DNA of 54,825 nucleotides from NCBI GenBank assembly GCA_029778565.1, contig JAKOQC010000453.1, forward strand, positions 1 through 54,825. The letters are read 5' to 3'. Below, piece after piece: positions 7,987-14,996 of this stretch (the stretch's first letter is position 1; each line of letters opens with the position of its first letter). The stretch is from a bacterium. Lineage in GTDB: Bacteria > Patescibacteriota > Saccharimonadia > CAILAD01 > BJGX01. The position numbers were made by a program, and so were the translations under genes. Under the pieces are notes generated by a model. That model was given only the letters and a program-made list of their open reading frames with translations, searched no databases and had not been told where the DNA came from.

Positions 7987-9027
7987 TATTGATTCCAAAC
8001 TTGAATCAGCTCGTAAATCCTCAGGCGTAACAAACATACCGTTCTGAGCCATTTGCAGCGCCAATGAGCCTATCATTGCTGCATTATCACTACAAAGCTG
8101 TGGCGGCACAAAAATTGCTTTAGGCAGCTTCTCGTGCAAGCGTAAGCGTAATTCACTATTACATGCTACACCACCACCAACTACAATGCTCTTTGGAGAG
8201 AATCGAGCGTTCGCAGCGACGGTATTCTTTACGAGTGCGTCTACTACTGCCTTCTGAAAACTGGCCGCTATATCAGCCACTACCTGTTGGTCGAGGGTGT
8301 AAGACTTTTGAGCATCAATTGCACCCGGGTTCTGGCCAGTAATTTCTTGTACTTGGCGTAAAACAGCCGTTTTTAACCCAGAAAAACTAAAGTCTAAGCT
8401 CTCTCGGCCCATATTAGCGATAGGAAAACGATATTTTGTGGCATCACCAAGTTTAGCAGCATCACTAATGGCTGGGCCTCCAGGGTAGGGTAGACCCAAT
8501 AACTTCGCAACTTTATCAAATGCTTCACCAGCAGCATCATCAAGCGTTTCACCAATAACTTCGCGACTTAAGTCTGCCTGGTAAAGCGAAAGGGCAGTAT
8601 GGCCACCCGAAACTGTGAGCGCTAAGAAGGGGAACTCTGGCACGTTCTCAGTTAAAAAGGCAGCAAAACCGTGAGCGTAGATATGATTTACACCAATTAA
8701 TGGTTTGTTTTTGGCAATTGCAAGGGTTTTGGCGGTAAGTACACCAATTAAGAGCGACCCTAATAAACCTGGTCCTTTCGTAACCGCAATGGCATCAATA
8801 TCATCCCAGCCGCATTTTGCATCATGTAGTGATTGTTCTATTACCGGTAATATTACCTCTATGTGACTGCGTGCTGCCACTTCTGGCACCACACCACCGT
8901 ATTGAGCGTGAATCTCTACCTGACTATTAATTACATTACTCAAAATCTTACCGGTGTATTTGCCGGTTTTTTCTACTACCGCTGCAGCAGTCTCATCACA
9001 ACTGGTTTCGATTGCAAGAATTCTCAT
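7984..9027 (-). CDS. tsaD: tRNA N6-adenosine threonylcarbamoyltransferase TsaD
   Basis: Transfers the threonylcarbamoyl group to A37 of tRNAs that read ANN codons, together with TsaB and TsaE (not in this window). ASKHA-fold signatures are clear: ETSCDETAAAV at residues 7-17, metal ligands H105 and H109 in NHIYAHG, FLALTVSGGHT, and GGVACNSELR near the C-terminus. The length of 347 residues is typical. The start is supported by a TGT-TACGAT box 7 bp before the ATG and no Shine-Dalgarno. It is convergent with the acidic-protein gene. Three tRNA genes lie just upstream on the same strand, so the modification enzyme sits beside potential substrates. Confidence 0.96.
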   Translation of the reverse strand: MRILAIETSCDETAAAVVEKTGKYTGKILSNVINSQVEIHAQYGGVVPEVAARSHIEVILPVIEQSLHDAKCGWDDIDAIAVTKGPGLLGSLLIGVLTAKTLAIAKNKPLIGVNHIYAHGFAAFLTENVPEFPFLALTVSGGHTALSLYQADLSREVIGETLDDAAGEAFDKVAKLLGLPYPGGPAISDAAKLGDATKYRFPIANMGRESLDFSFSGLKTAVLRQVQEITGQNPGAIDAQKSYTLDQQVVADIAASFQKAVVDALVKNTVAANARFSPKSIVVGGGVACNSELRLRLHEKLPKAIFVPPQLCSDNAAMIGSLALQMAQNGMFVTPEDLRADSSLESI

Positions 9028-9034
9028 CTGCTAT

Positions 9035-9043
9035 ATCGTAACA
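9035..9043 (-). promoter_or_regulatory. Extended -10 box at the tsaD start
   Basis: TGT-TACGAT, 7 bp before the ATG on the minus strand, placing +1 at the start codon. Confidence 0.55.
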
Positions 9044-9084
9044 TAAAAAGAAAAACTCCCTTACCATAACGGTAAGGGAGTAAG

Positions 9085-9157
9085 TGGGGCAGGTGGGGAT
9101 CGAACCCACGACCAAGGCATTATGAGTGCCACGCTCTAACCACTGAGCTACTGCCCC
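9085..9157 (-). tRNA. tRNA-Met or tRNA-Ile2 (anticodon CAT)
   Basis: Cloverleaf on the minus strand: GGGGCAG acceptor, D arm GCTCAGTGGTTAGAGC, anticodon loop CTCATAA (CAT), T arm GTGGGTTCGATCCCCAC, CCA not encoded. The paired 1:72 position rules against the initiator. Elongator Met and lysidine-modified Ile2 cannot be separated by eye. Confidence 0.92.
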
Positions 9158-9161
9158 GATG

Positions 9162-9235
9162 CGCCGGTGGAGGGACTCGAACCCACGACCAACAGATTAG
9201 AAGTCTGCTGCTCTATCCAACTGAGCTACACCGGC
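9162..9235 (-). tRNA. tRNA-Arg(TCT)
   Basis: Cloverleaf on the minus strand: GCCGGTG acceptor, D arm GCTCAGTTGGATAGAGC, anticodon loop CTTCTAA (TCT, reads AGA/AGG), T arm GTGGGTTCGAGTCC, CCA not encoded. It lies in a run with the tRNA(CAT) and tRNA-Leu genes. Confidence 0.94.
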
Positions 9236-9240
9236 TAACG

Positions 9241-9324
9241 TGCCCACGGTGGGATTCGAACCCACATGCTTTTGCAAGCCGGGGGGTTTAAGCCCCCTGC
9301 GTCTGCCTGTTTCGCCACGTGGGC
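9241..9324 (-). tRNA. tRNA-Leu(TAA)
   Basis: Class II tRNA on the minus strand: GCCCACG acceptor, anticodon loop CTTAAAC (TAA, reads UUA/UUG) on a GGGGG/CCCCC stem, long variable arm, T arm GTGGGTTCGAATCCCAC, CCA not encoded. First gene of the three-tRNA run. Confidence 0.94.
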
Positions 9325-9330
9325 AAGAAA

Positions 9331-10050
9331 TTAACATTGCGAAGCAATTGCCTCGGTCATGGCCGAAGCGTAGCCAGCATTACCGGCAGGGCTAAAGTGC
9401 AGATCGTCTGGAGCTTGCCAATCGCTGTGGCCAGCCATAGCTGCTTCCCAGTCCAGAAAATGAGCATTTAAGTAATTGGCCAGGTTGGCACGCATGGTTG
9501 CATTCATCTCTGGCCCCAGAACTTTAAGATTACGCACGGTATTGTGCTCTTGCACCCCCACCCAAATAACACAGGGTGTATCGCTCAGCGCCTGCAAAAC
9601 AGCTAGCTGATGATTACTAAAATTAATCATATGCAAAGCATGCTCGTTAGGGTTCTGAGCCAAAAATACCGGAATCAAATCATTCGTGCCGAGAGCAATA
9701 ACAATAACATCTGGGTGCTTGGTCTGGTGTACCTCACTAATAAGTGGCTCCAGCTGAACAGTAGAGCTACCAATCACACCGTGGATCTCGGGGTTTTGGT
9801 ACCTAGCAAGCTGAAATTGCAAATCACCCGTAGCGCCAAAGACAAGACTATCGCCAAAAACTGCTACCGTGCGAACTTGAACATGTGCTTTAGCAGTAGT
9901 GGGCGGAGACACAAACGGCAATGACAAAGCACTGCTCGATAAGGTTCCGCTAATAATGAGGATATTTATTCCAATAAGTATCGCGGCTAAAGAACCTAAT
10001 ACTATCAATATGTTCCTTCGCTGCACGTCCACAGCATCCACCTCTTTCAA
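9331..10050 (-). CDS. Membrane-anchored SGNH/GDSL hydrolase
   Basis: A probable surface esterase or deacylase of the SGNH family. An N-terminal transmembrane anchor (residues 13-34) is followed by block I AVFGDSLVFG (nucleophile S68), a block III-like ALGTND near residue 123, and block V DDLHFSPAGN near 215, giving the Ser-Asp-His triad. Block II Gly is less obvious. Such enzymes in envelopes often remove acetyl groups from glycans, but the substrate is unknown. The annotated start is TTG. GTG at 10032 (VDVQRRNILIV), with AGAGGTG just upstream, is a good alternative and keeps the whole anchor. The 3' end is 7 bp from tRNA-Leu. Confidence 0.85.
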   Translation of the reverse strand: MKEVDAVDVQRRNILIVLGSLAAILIGINILIISGTLSSSALSLPFVSPPTTAKAHVQVRTVAVFGDSLVFGATGDLQFQLARYQNPEIHGVIGSSTVQLEPLISEVHQTKHPDVIVIALGTNDLIPVFLAQNPNEHALHMINFSNHQLAVLQALSDTPCVIWVGVQEHNTVRNLKVLGPEMNATMRANLANYLNAHFLDWEAAMAGHSDWQAPDDLHFSPAGNAGYASAMTEAIASQC

Positions 10051-10121
10051 CGTTCTAGAACAGCAGTATCATAGCATTTTTTTACTATTTTGTAAATACT
10101 TTTCTGGGTTGTTACCGTATT

Positions 10122-10130
10122 TGCTACAAT
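10122..10130 (+). promoter_or_regulatory. Extended -10 box at the first FemAB gene
   Basis: TGC-TACAAT, 6 bp before ATG 10137, so the mRNA is predicted to begin at the start codon. The -35 region is weak. Confidence 0.6.
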
Positions 10131-10136
10131 AGAGGT

Positions 10137-11096
10137 ATGACAAATTTACCAGCCAACTGGGATGATCATCAACGCACACTAGGTGCCCACGTACTACAAA
10201 GTCATATTTGGACAACATTCCAGATGCAGGCTGGTCGCAAACCGTTTTACGCCTCGGGCAAAAACTTTAGCTGGGTTGGTTTTGAGAGACGAAGTCATGG
10301 CTTGCACTATCTTGCCTTGCCCTATGGCCCAACTATTCTCGAAGACCCACAAGCAGCGTATCTGTCTGTAATTAGCTCCGCTAAAAGTGCAGGTTTCGAT
10401 CTGGTAAGGGTAGAGCCGTATGGTACAGAAAATATTGAGGTTCTGCTATCGATGGGTGCACACAAAATTGCCGATGTTGAGCCACAATTTACCCAGATAA
10501 TTGACCTAAAAAAGCCCGAAGATGAGCTGCGAGCCGACTTAGCCTCGGGCCATCGCAATCGCATTAATACCGCTCCCAAACGCGGGGTAGAGGTGTACAA
10601 AACTAACTCTATAGATGAAATTGATGATTTCTTAGAGCTTATGCACGATACAGCGAAACACGCCGGTATTACCAATCACCCAGACGATTACTACCGTCAA
10701 ATGGCCGAGACCATGCTACCAAGTGGCGAGGCGAGTTTTTATGTTGCCAAAGCTGAGGGCAAAAAGGTAACTATCTCGCTTATTTATGATTATCATGGCA
10801 CCCGTTATTATGCCCACACTGGCAGTAATCAAGCCCTGAATAGGAAGTATAATGCTGGTGTATTTTTGGTCTGGCAGATGATGTTAGATGCCAAAGCCGA
10901 TGGGTTTTCGCACTTCGATCTCTGGGGTGTTGCTCCGCCAACTGCAGGCGAGAATCACAAATGGGCTGGCATAACGGCTTTTAAGCAAGGTTTTGGTGGT
11001 GATACCGTCGGTACACTTGGTACCTGGGACATTCCAATTAAAAAGGGTAAGTATCGACTCTACGGTATGTATCGCAAATTACGAGGTCGGACATGA
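10137..11096 (+). CDS. FemAB-type peptidoglycan bridge aminoacyltransferase, copy 1
   Basis: A 319-residue member of the FemA/FemB/FemX (BacA-like) family, which uses aminoacyl-tRNA to add amino acids to the peptide side chain of lipid II. Two GNAT-like subdomains are seen. Recognisable stretches are SHIWTTFQMQAGRKP near the start, LRADLASGHRNRINTAPKRGVEV (the family's linker-like region), and FSHFDLWGV...GENHKWAGITAFKQGFGG near the C-terminus. The helical arm of staphylococcal Fem proteins is not present. The next gene is a paralogue whose ATG overlaps this stop codon (ATGA), so the two are translationally coupled and probably add successive residues. The start fits a leaderless promoter. 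Confidence 0.88.
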   Translation: MTNLPANWDDHQRTLGAHVLQSHIWTTFQMQAGRKPFYASGKNFSWVGFERRSHGLHYLALPYGPTILEDPQAAYLSVISSAKSAGFDLVRVEPYGTENIEVLLSMGAHKIADVEPQFTQIIDLKKPEDELRADLASGHRNRINTAPKRGVEVYKTNSIDEIDDFLELMHDTAKHAGITNHPDDYYRQMAETMLPSGEASFYVAKAEGKKVTISLIYDYHGTRYYAHTGSNQALNRKYNAGVFLVWQMMLDAKADGFSHFDLWGVAPPTAGENHKWAGITAFKQGFGGDTVGTLGTWDIPIKKGKYRLYGMYRKLRGRT

Positions 11097-12163
11097 TCCG
11101 CTTTGCAAATGACGCAGAAGTAAAAGACTGGGACAGTCTAATTGCAGGCAATCCTGATGGTGGGCATATTTATCAGAGCTACGCCTGGAGCCAATTTAAG
11201 AAAACTAATGGTTGGGAACCACTCTACTGTGTTTACGAAGAACCAGGTGTAGTAGTGTATTTCACCCTTATTCGTAAATCTGCTGGTCTGCTTGGCACGG
11301 TCTACTACTGCTCGAAAGGCCCTGGAATATTCAGCAATTTTCACTCTAGTCACGATTCTCAGGCTCATTTTGCCGAGCTCTGTACACAGTTACCACACTT
11401 TATTGGCCACCACGACAAGCGAGCCATCTTAGTAAAGCTCGAACCAGAGCTTGAAGATGGTCAATTAGATCTCAGTAGGTTTGGACTTATTAAAAGCAAG
11501 GCCGATCTACAGTTTAAAGCCACTATTTTTGTCGATCTTAACCCAAGCGAAGAAGAGATTCTTGCAGGGTTTAAGCAAAAAACGCGCTACAACATTCGCC
11601 TGGCCGAGCGCAAAGGAGTAAAGACCGAATCACGTCCGATGGACAAGGAAGGGGTAGACTTAATGTTCTCGCTCATGTCTGCCACTCAAGAACGAGCCGG
11701 GTTTTTCTTACGCAAAAAAGACTATTTTGCCGGGTATTGGATGGAATTGTACCAAGCAGGCATGGCCGAATTTTTGGTAGCGACGTATAACGATGAGGTG
11801 CTCGCCGGCGTGTTTGCTACTACTTTTGCTACCAAGAGTTATTACAAAGATGGTGGGTCTTTCCCGATTCATCGCAACCTTATGGCACCGTACTTGCTAC
11901 AGTGGCGAGCCATGCAGTGGGCCAAAAAGAAAGGGGCAACAAGTTACGATATGGTAGCAGTGCCACCCAAGTCTCAGTTAGATAACCCCGAACACCATCA
12001 ATATGGGCTCTACCAATTTAAGCGTGGATTTAATGAAGAAGTAACCGAGTTTGTTGGCTGTTACGATCTGCCGATTGATTCACGCAAATTCCGTATATGG
12101 CAACGCCAAGAAAGTTATTATCTCCGCCTCTATGCCAAAATGACCAAGAACTTATTCTGGTAA
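11093..12163 (+). CDS. FemAB-type peptidoglycan bridge aminoacyltransferase, copy 2
   Basis: A 356-residue paralogue of the preceding gene, overlapping it by 4 bp. Family signatures include GGHIYQSYAWSQFKKTNGWEP, EEEILAGFKQKTRYNIRLAERKGV and ATSYDMVAVPP...GLYQFKRGFNEE. The GNAT-like double fold is expected, with tRNA-dependent addition of an amino acid to lipid II. Two copies in tandem suggest a two-step interpeptide bridge, as FemA/FemB do in staphylococci, though the amino acids added here are unknown. It is followed by a phosphohexomutase with its own leader, so the operon may end here. Confidence 0.88.
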   Translation: MIRFANDAEVKDWDSLIAGNPDGGHIYQSYAWSQFKKTNGWEPLYCVYEEPGVVVYFTLIRKSAGLLGTVYYCSKGPGIFSNFHSSHDSQAHFAELCTQLPHFIGHHDKRAILVKLEPELEDGQLDLSRFGLIKSKADLQFKATIFVDLNPSEEEILAGFKQKTRYNIRLAERKGVKTESRPMDKEGVDLMFSLMSATQERAGFFLRKKDYFAGYWMELYQAGMAEFLVATYNDEVLAGVFATTFATKSYYKDGGSFPIHRNLMAPYLLQWRAMQWAKKKGATSYDMVAVPPKSQLDNPEHHQYGLYQFKRGFNEEVTEFVGCYDLPIDSRKFRIWQRQESYYLRLYAKMTKNLFW

Positions 12164-12177
12164 AATAAGCATATGAA

Positions 12178-12240
12178 TCCCGTTAAAAACCATAACAAAT
12201 TTTGGCACTTAACCCGTTACAAGGAAGGTTTCTAACGGGA
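12178..12240 (+). promoter_or_regulatory. Leader with CCCGTTA/TAACGGG inverted repeat over the phosphohexomutase start
   Basis: TCCCGTTAAAAAC at 12178-12190 pairs (one mismatch) with GTTTCTAACGGGA at 12228-12240, which ends on the A of the ATG and begins at the edge of the ribosome binding site AAGGAAGG. A second CCCGTTA at 12213-12219 could pair with the same TAACGGG, giving mutually exclusive hairpins. The same motif pair frames the start of the gene at 14065. Confidence 0.7.
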
Positions 12241-13613
12241 TGAAGTTTGATAAAAATATCTTTAAATCCTACGACATTCGTGGGCTTAGCCCAGAAGAAC
12301 TCAGCCCCAAGGTGGCTTTTGCTATAGGGCGCGCCTTTGCCGATTTTGTGCCCAGTGGTGCTATTGCTGTCGGTAGAGATATGCGTACCGATTCTGCCGA
12401 GTTAGCCGAAGCACTCATTGCTGGGTTAGTAAAACAAGGTAGAGAAGTAATCAATTTAGGGCTGATTACTTCTGATATGATCTACTTTGCCGTTGGTTCT
12501 CTCAAGCTTGCCGGTGGCGCTATGATTACCGCTAGCCATAACCCCGGAGCCTATGATGGTATTAAGCTCACTGGGCTTGGCGTAGTACCAATAGGGGTAG
12601 ATAGTGGCTTGCTCACTATCGAGCAAGAGGTGAGCTCTGAGCACTTCAAAACCATTACTAAGGTCGGGAAGATAGAACAAAGAGAAATTACCAGCCAATG
12701 GATAGCTCACGCCTCAAAAATTGCTGGTACGATAGCGAAGCCTATAAAAGTTGGTATAGATTTCGGCAATGGTATGGCATCGATTTTTCTAAAAGACTTG
12801 CAGCAAACCACCCCTTTGCAAATAGATTACCTGTACGAAACGCTCGATGGCACATTTCCCAACCATGTAGCTAACCCTCTCTTGCCCGAAAACACCAAAG
12901 ATATTACTCAACTTGTTAAGAACAAGGGGTTAGAGTGCGGTATAGCTTTTGATGGTGACGGCGATAGGGCATTCTTGTGTGATGAGAGTGGAGCAATGCT
13001 TAGCGGCAGCGAACTAGGCGCGATATTGGCAATACATATCTTAAAAAAACACCCTGGTGCAACCATACTTTACAATGCTGTTTGCTCGCGCATAGTACCT
13101 CAAACTATCGAGGCTCACGGCGGAAAAGCTGTTCGTACCAAGGTTGGGCATAGTTTTATTAAGGCCGAGATGCGCAAACACCAAGCAGTCTTTGCCTGTG
13201 AACATTCTGGACATTTTTATTTTGCCGATAATTATAATGCCGACAGCGGCCTGATTGCTGCGTTGATGCTACTGCATATTCTCTCAATCAGTAAAGAATC
13301 ACTTTCGCAGATGGTCGCGCCACTGCGTACACAATACGTTCAATCGGGCGAAATTAATATAAGTTCAAAAGACATCCCTGCCGATTTAGAAAAAATAAAA
13401 CAAGCTTTCTCAGATGGAAAAATAGATGAGCTCGATGGCATAACCATAAATTATCCTCATTATTGGCTGAATGTACGCCCTAGCAATACTGAGCCATTTT
13501 TGCGAGTAAATATTGAGGCTGAAGACCCAATAATACTAAAAACTACCAAGCAAAAGATAGAGCATTTACTCGCCAAAAAGCCCTTGTCAGATCTGAGTTT
13601 GAGCGTACAATAA
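12240..13613 (+). CDS. manB: Phosphomannomutase/phosphoglucomutase
   Basis: Alpha-D-phosphohexomutase that interconverts hexose 6-phosphate and hexose 1-phosphate (mannose and/or glucose), feeding nucleotide-sugar synthesis for envelope glycans. The four signature loops are present: phosphoserine loop TASHNPGAYDG (S99), Mg-binding DGDGDR near residue 240, sugar-binding GEHSGH-like CEHSGH near 322, and phosphate-binding RPSNTEP near 420. The length of 457 residues is typical. It has a ribosome binding site, but its start codon is inside an inverted repeat. A bifunctional phosphoglucose/phosphomannose isomerase lies at 23.7 kb. A TTGTCA...TACAAT promoter for a downstream structured RNA lies within its last codons. 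Confidence 0.92.
   Translation: MKFDKNIFKSYDIRGLSPEELSPKVAFAIGRAFADFVPSGAIAVGRDMRTDSAELAEALIAGLVKQGREVINLGLITSDMIYFAVGSLKLAGGAMITASHNPGAYDGIKLTGLGVVPIGVDSGLLTIEQEVSSEHFKTITKVGKIEQREITSQWIAHASKIAGTIAKPIKVGIDFGNGMASIFLKDLQQTTPLQIDYLYETLDGTFPNHVANPLLPENTKDITQLVKNKGLECGIAFDGDGDRAFLCDESGAMLSGSELGAILAIHILKKHPGATILYNAVCSRIVPQTIEAHGGKAVRTKVGHSFIKAEMRKHQAVFACEHSGHFYFADNYNADSGLIAALMLLHILSISKESLSQMVAPLRTQYVQSGEINISSKDIPADLEKIKQAFSDGKIDELDGITINYPHYWLNVRPSNTEPFLRVNIEAEDPIILKTTKQKIEHLLAKKPLSDLSLSVQ
13584..13611 (+). promoter_or_regulatory. Promoter of GC-rich RNA 1
   Basis: TTGTCA, 16 bp, TACAAT, ending inside the stop codon of the phosphohexomutase gene. Transcription would start near 13618. Confidence 0.55.
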
Positions 13614-13617
13614 CAAG

Positions 13618-13952
13618 TAGCACCTCTCACGTTCTGACCTAAGAGTCGCAAGGCACTCATCACGCTCCAAGCCTACCTTTCGGGCCGGAGCTCCCGCGCG
13701 CTAACCGCTCAGTACCCGCACTCGCAATGCGGCGAACACGGTCGGCTCTTAGGTCACTTTCTAGCTGGTGACACCCACCACATCCCGTCCATAGCACGTC
13801 ACCGGCGTTTCCCGGACCGACCTCTCCTCCCGCCCATGGTTGGCCGGTCTGGGAAATTCGAAAAAGGGCAGAGCACTGCACAGATACTCCTCCCTCTGTC
13901 TGTGCTCTGCACCTTTACTGCCAGCACCTAGGTTTCTAGGTGCTTTTTTATT
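13618..13952 (+). ncRNA. GC-rich structured RNA of unknown family, ~330 nt
   Basis: No plausible protein is encoded, yet the stretch is much more GC-rich than its surroundings and is framed by a promoter and a terminator. A 13-bp long-range helix (GACCTAAGAGTCG at 13636 with CGGCTCTTAGGTC at 13743, one G-U) closes a GC-rich domain. A hairpin GCAGAGCAC/GTGCTCTGC (13868-13910) follows. I looked for the conserved cores of RNase P RNA, tmRNA and SRP RNA and did not find them. The promoter lies inside the preceding gene. The family is unknown; a decayed foreign segment is the main alternative. Confidence 0.6.
13923..13952 (+). terminator. Terminator of GC-rich RNA 1
   Basis: AGCACCTAG/CTAGGTGCT hairpin followed by TTTTTTATT. 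The T-run is only on the plus strand, which fixes the transcript orientation. Confidence 0.85.
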
Positions 13953-13960
13953 ATCTGCTT

Positions 13961-13989
13961 TTGCATTATCAACTTATCTGAAATAATAC
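13961..13989 (+). promoter_or_regulatory. Promoter of the 14065 gene
   Basis: TTGCAT, 17 bp, TAATAC. The predicted start near 13997 puts the CCCGTTA arm at the very 5' end of the mRNA. Confidence 0.6.
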
Positions 13990-13999
13990 TATTTATGAG

Positions 14000-14065
14000 T
14001 CCCGTTAGAGTTTTAATGCGGGGCCCACAAATTTATATCATTTAAGTGAAGGAACCCTAACGGGA
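14000..14065 (+). promoter_or_regulatory. Leader with TCCCGTTAG/CTAACGGGA inverted repeat over the 14065 start
   Basis: TCCCGTTAG (14000-14008) pairs perfectly with CTAACGGGA (14057-14065), whose last base is the A of the ATG. The ribosome binding site GAAGGAACC sits just inside the hairpin. Same design as the leader at 12178-12240. Confidence 0.7.
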
Positions 14066-14931
14066 TGAGTGTCGCAGCCACAGAAAAAAAACTTCGTTCA
14101 TCAATTCTTGCTGTTATCTGTTATGGATCAGTATATGGTGTCGCCTATACCGATAGTCAAATCTTGCACTACATTCCAGTAAAGGCCAGTATTGTGGGGC
14201 TCCGTAATCATCTCGCCCGACTACAAAAGCGGGGGATAGTGTTGGTAGACAAACAGGGTCGCTACAAACTAAAGAGCTGCACCTACCCTTCACAAACCAC
14301 TCAAGAAAAAAACTGGCAAGAAATAGTCCGCTCGGCACAAAAACACACCCGGCTTTTACGTTCTATACCTTTTATTAAATCTATTGTAGTACTGCCCCAA
14401 AGTGACGAACGCAGTATTCGTATAGCTGTTATTGCCCTGCCAGCCCGTCTGCACCTTGCAAGACTCCTAGTAGAAAAGTTTTTTGCCTCGCGCAGCCTAG
14501 AAAACTCCCAAAAAAAACAGATTGAGGTAATAGACACTCTCTATTTTACGACTGCCGGGTTAAGATTCTTAGATGACTTTGGGTTTTCTGACCTAGATAG
14601 AACTATTTGTTTACTAAACGCCGAACCTATTTTTGGCAAAAAAGTTTGGCAAACAATGCTCGAAAAAAACGATTATCTTCGCTCGCAAAGCCCAAATTAT
14701 ATCTGGCCACGCAACCATACTGCTGTATATGCCAGCTCGATGCGCTTTTTAGACAGTTATGATGACAGAGCTTACAGAGCCTTTTTGCGTGCCATGGCAA
14801 ACAAAAAAGAATATCGTCATGGTGGGGCACTACTACGAATTCGGCCTGATGTTATTATTGCTGACCCCTACGCCGAGAAGAAAAAGCTATTAGCCCAGCG
14901 TTATGCTCAAACTCTACAAAAGATAAAGTAA
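14065..14931 (+). CDS. Winged-helix/nucleotidyltransferase-like protein with degenerate active site
   Basis: A 288-residue protein whose architecture recalls a group of proteins I associate with Patescibacteria: an N-terminal winged helix (residues 5-75, LAVICYGSVYGVAYTDSQILHY...LQKRGIVLV) followed by a nucleotidyltransferase-like core after IPFIKSIVVLPQSDERSIRIAVIALPARLHLARLL. In active members I would expect a GS...DxD metal site after 'PFIKxVAV'; here that stretch reads LPQSDERSIRI, so catalysis looks lost. The C-terminus (SPNYIWPRNHTAVY, RIRPDVIIADP) is unassigned. It has a ribosome binding site and the CCCGTTA leader shared with the phosphohexomutase, suggesting common regulation. Function unknown. 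Confidence 0.55.
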   Translation: MSVAATEKKLRSSILAVICYGSVYGVAYTDSQILHYIPVKASIVGLRNHLARLQKRGIVLVDKQGRYKLKSCTYPSQTTQEKNWQEIVRSAQKHTRLLRSIPFIKSIVVLPQSDERSIRIAVIALPARLHLARLLVEKFFASRSLENSQKKQIEVIDTLYFTTAGLRFLDDFGFSDLDRTICLLNAEPIFGKKVWQTMLEKNDYLRSQSPNYIWPRNHTAVYASSMRFLDSYDDRAYRAFLRAMANKKEYRHGGALLRIRPDVIIADPYAEKKKLLAQRYAQTLQKIK

Positions 14932-14961
14932 AAAATATTATTATAAAATGGTCAAAAGTTA

Positions 14962-14990
14962 TTGACAAGTATATATGGGTGTGCTAGAAT
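14962..14990 (+). promoter_or_regulatory. Strong extended -10 promoter of GC-rich RNA 2
   Basis: Consensus TTGACA, 17 bp ending in TGC, then TAGAAT. Same TTGAC-N-TGC-TA design as at 17900 and 19341. Confidence 0.85.
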
Positions 14991-14996
14991 ACTTGT

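Noticed and set aside
13660-13881. 73-codon minus-strand ORF in GC-rich RNA 1
   Set aside because: The promoter and the T-run of the terminator are on the plus strand, and the peptide shows no family features.
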